Shown piece after piece: positions 62,616 to 64,000 of a stretch of 64,000 nucleotides of DNA. Source of the DNA: CAZFOB01 sp964520325. Its GTDB lineage: Bacteria > Actinomycetota > JAICYB01. The notes below the pieces were generated by a model that ran no database searches, was not told the origin of the DNA, and worked only from the letters and a program-made list of their open reading frames with translations. Position numbers and translations under genes: made by a program. Position 1 is the first letter of the stretch; each line of letters opens with the position of its first letter. The stretch is taken from contig CAZFOB010000002.1 of NCBI GenBank assembly GCA_964520325.1, forward strand, positions 124,001 through 188,000, given 5' to 3'.

Positions 62616-63659
62616 TCAGGCGAGTGGAGGTCCCGGTGGCATGCCGTCCTGACCCCGCCACGTCTCGATGAACCGCTCTGCCATCGCGCACGCACCCTCG
62701 AAGGGTCCGCGCGAGTAGGCGCAGGCCTCCGACGTCAGTGCAGTGATGCGCTTCTCGACGGTCGCGAACAGCTCGGTGACATCCTTCGCGCCCGACGAGT
62801 ATCCGATCGTCGCACCCGCGTTGCACACGAAGTCGGGCAGGTACCGGATACGCCGTTCGCGCAACGTTGTGATGGCGTCCGAGGTGTACGGAACGTTCGC
62901 TGCCGGAGCGATCCAACGCGTCTTGAGCCTTTCCGCGATCCGCGAAGTGATGACGCCCGTTCGTGCTCCGGGCACGAGCACATCGGCGTCGACATCGAAC
63001 AGCGAGCTCGGATGGGCATCCGTTCGTCCACCCACGTGGTGAACGACGTCGTCCCCGTACGTTTCGCGAAGCGACAGCAGCAACTCGATGTCGAGACCGC
63101 CGGGGTCGAACACGCAGCCCGACAACGAGGACACGGCGACCACCCGTCCACCCCGACGGACGATCTCTTTGGCCGCTCCCCCGCCCACCTTTCCAAAGCC
63201 CTCGATCGCAAAGGGGACGAGCTCGAGCGACCCAAGGGCAACCTCCGCTGCCACAGCGATCCCGAACCCGGTGACGAGATCCTCGACAGGTACCCCGGCC
63301 ACCGAAGCCGTCATGATGCTCGGCTCGGCCTCCGGGTTGCGCAGCGAGGCAAAGTCCTCCTCTGAGGTGCCCAGGTCTGCTGCCGTGAGAAAGGTCAAAG
63401 ATTCCACCAGCGGCCTGATCTCTTCGCAATACGCTGCCATCAGTCGGACGCGGTCCTGTGGACCGCCACGCACGGCACCTTTCGCGCCCCCGAGCGGACG
63501 CTCGAGCACTCCGAATTTGTACGTCATCGCTCTGGCGAGCAACGCCGCTTCCTCCTCGGTCACGTCGGGGGCAAAGCGAGTGCCGCCGGCTGAGGTCCGA
63601 GCATCGTCGAAGTCGAACGCAACGAATGCGTCAAGAGACTCAAGCCGGTGAAGCCTCAC
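62616..63659 (-). CDS. Leu/Val/Phe/Glu dehydrogenase-family amino acid dehydrogenase
   Basis: A 347-residue oxidoreductase of the leucine/valine/phenylalanine dehydrogenase type. Catalytic Lys lies in the PLGGAKGAVRG segment and the conserved Asp in TAADLGTSEEDF; the NAD fold begins AIEGFGKVGGGAAKEI. It should reversibly deaminate a branched or aromatic amino acid with NAD. GTG 63659 is used because it overlaps the upstream 95-residue frame's TGA and the family N-terminus begins nearby. Upstream in-frame extension to 63752 is rejected. Confidence 0.88.
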   Translation of the reverse strand: MRLHRLESLDAFVAFDFDDARTSAGGTRFAPDVTEEEAALLARAMTYKFGVLERPLGGAKGAVRGGPQDRVRLMAAYCEEIRPLVESLTFLTAADLGTSEEDFASLRNPEAEPSIMTASVAGVPVEDLVTGFGIAVAAEVALGSLELVPFAIEGFGKVGGGAAKEIVRRGGRVVAVSSLSGCVFDPGGLDIELLLSLRETYGDDVVHHVGGRTDAHPSSLFDVDADVLVPGARTGVITSRIAERLKTRWIAPAANVPYTSDAITTLRERRIRYLPDFVCNAGATIGYSSGAKDVTELFATVEKRITALTSEACAYSRGPFEGACAMAERFIETWRGQDGMPPGPPLA

Positions 63660-63943
63660 GCGAGTCCCCCACTGGCGCAGACCTCGTTGCCCCCAGATTC
63701 GGCGGTAACGATCCGGCCCGCGGCCTGCTCGTTGAACTGCTCCGAGATCCACCTCACGCGCAGCGCCATCACGCCAACAAGCCTCGCCACCGATTCCGAA
63801 CTTGACGTGCGAACGGTTCCCTTTGGGCTTTGGTTCATCACTGCGCGAACGAGAACAAGAAGGGCCGTGGGGCTCTTGACCGTAGCCGAATCCAGCGCGT
63901 GGACTTGTTCACCCGACCTTTTTTTAGGCCGAATCCGTGCCAT
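63656..63943 (-). CDS. Hypothetical protein coupled to the amino acid dehydrogenase
   Basis: A 95-residue frame from ATG 63943 (weak GAGG site upstream) whose TGA overlaps the dehydrogenase GTG (63656-63659). The sequence has a basic start (MARIRPKKRSGE) and a helical centre (VARLVGVMALRVRWISEQFNEQA). I do not recognise it and its codon use is less GC-biased than its neighbours, so it may be genuine or spurious. Confidence 0.4.
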   Translation of the reverse strand: MARIRPKKRSGEQVHALDSATVKSPTALLVLVRAVMNQSPKGTVRTSSSESVARLVGVMALRVRWISEQFNEQAAGRIVTAESGGNEVCASGGLA

Positions 63944-64000
63944 TGCGCCTCACATCTGCAAGAGAAACATCGGGACGAACACGTGCGAGCGATTCACCGC

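Overview
The window is high-GC and gene-dense and most likely comes from the chromosome of a member of the Actinomycetota. The reasons are a WhiB-type iron-sulfur regulator (54542-54790), a PASTA-type Ser/Thr kinase, a PdtaS-like HisKA_2 histidine kinase, a bacterial Ku protein, an MmpL-type transporter, TTG and GTG starts, and the order ftsE-ftsX-M23 peptidase-smpB-ssrA. No rRNA or typing gene is present, so I cannot place it below phylum. Repeats, several decayed genes and large STAND regulators suggest a free-living soil or water organism.

Layout. 1-3.2 kb: a TetR-controlled operon (tetR, a polytopic membrane protein, a crotonase cut by the window edge) with a textbook promoter-operator. 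3.2-5.9 kb: remnant of an adenylate cyclase, an aldehyde dehydrogenase and a stand-alone 5'-3' exonuclease. 6.4-25.4 kb: accessory region with three very large class III cyclase/STAND ATPase proteins, a TauE/SafE permease, a PASTA kinase with an NlpC/P60 hydrolase, an alcohol dehydrogenase with a vitamin-K-carboxylase-like (HTTM) membrane protein, a damaged HigBA toxin-antitoxin pair, and a Lon-like (S16) membrane peptidase lying between two ~100 bp direct repeats, followed by secreted and cupredoxin-like proteins. 25.5-30.5 kb: tmRNA, smpB, an M23 peptidase and ftsEX, with pabB inserted on the other strand. 30.6-39.1 kb: a long minus-strand run of receiver, argS, lysA, hom, thrC, thrB and a split transketolase, with short intergenic repeats between genes.

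39.2-43.8 kb: two cNMP-binding proteins (one fused to a patatin phospholipase), each with a one-base frameshift, then an MMPL transporter and tRNA-Arg(CCG). 44.0-49.4 kb: a caa3-type cytochrome c oxidase operon (ctaC, D, E, F, G, cupredoxin). 49.5-57.4 kb: aconitase, a STAS protein, Ku, a lipid kinase, WhiB, FtsH, a zinc-ribbon protein and a receiver-like protein that has lost its phospho-acceptor. 57.4-59.6 kb: a DUF1778/GNAT (TacAT-type) toxin-antitoxin operon with a clear promoter-operator, and a decayed IS630-family element. 59.6-64 kb: hydrolase, PdtaS-like kinase, VanZ-like protein and an amino-acid dehydrogenase.

The most notable themes are: (i) a local expansion of cyclase-STAND regulators, with cyclic-nucleotide-binding effectors in the same window; (ii) a direct-repeat-bounded S16 peptidase cassette whose repeats carry both the 3' end of the neighbouring LuxR gene and a promoter; (iii) a set of +1 indels confined to accessory genes; (iv) short tandem and dispersed intergenic repeats, one of which has extended ArgS and appears to supply the lysA start codon. 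No CRISPR array, prophage or biosynthetic gene cluster was seen.
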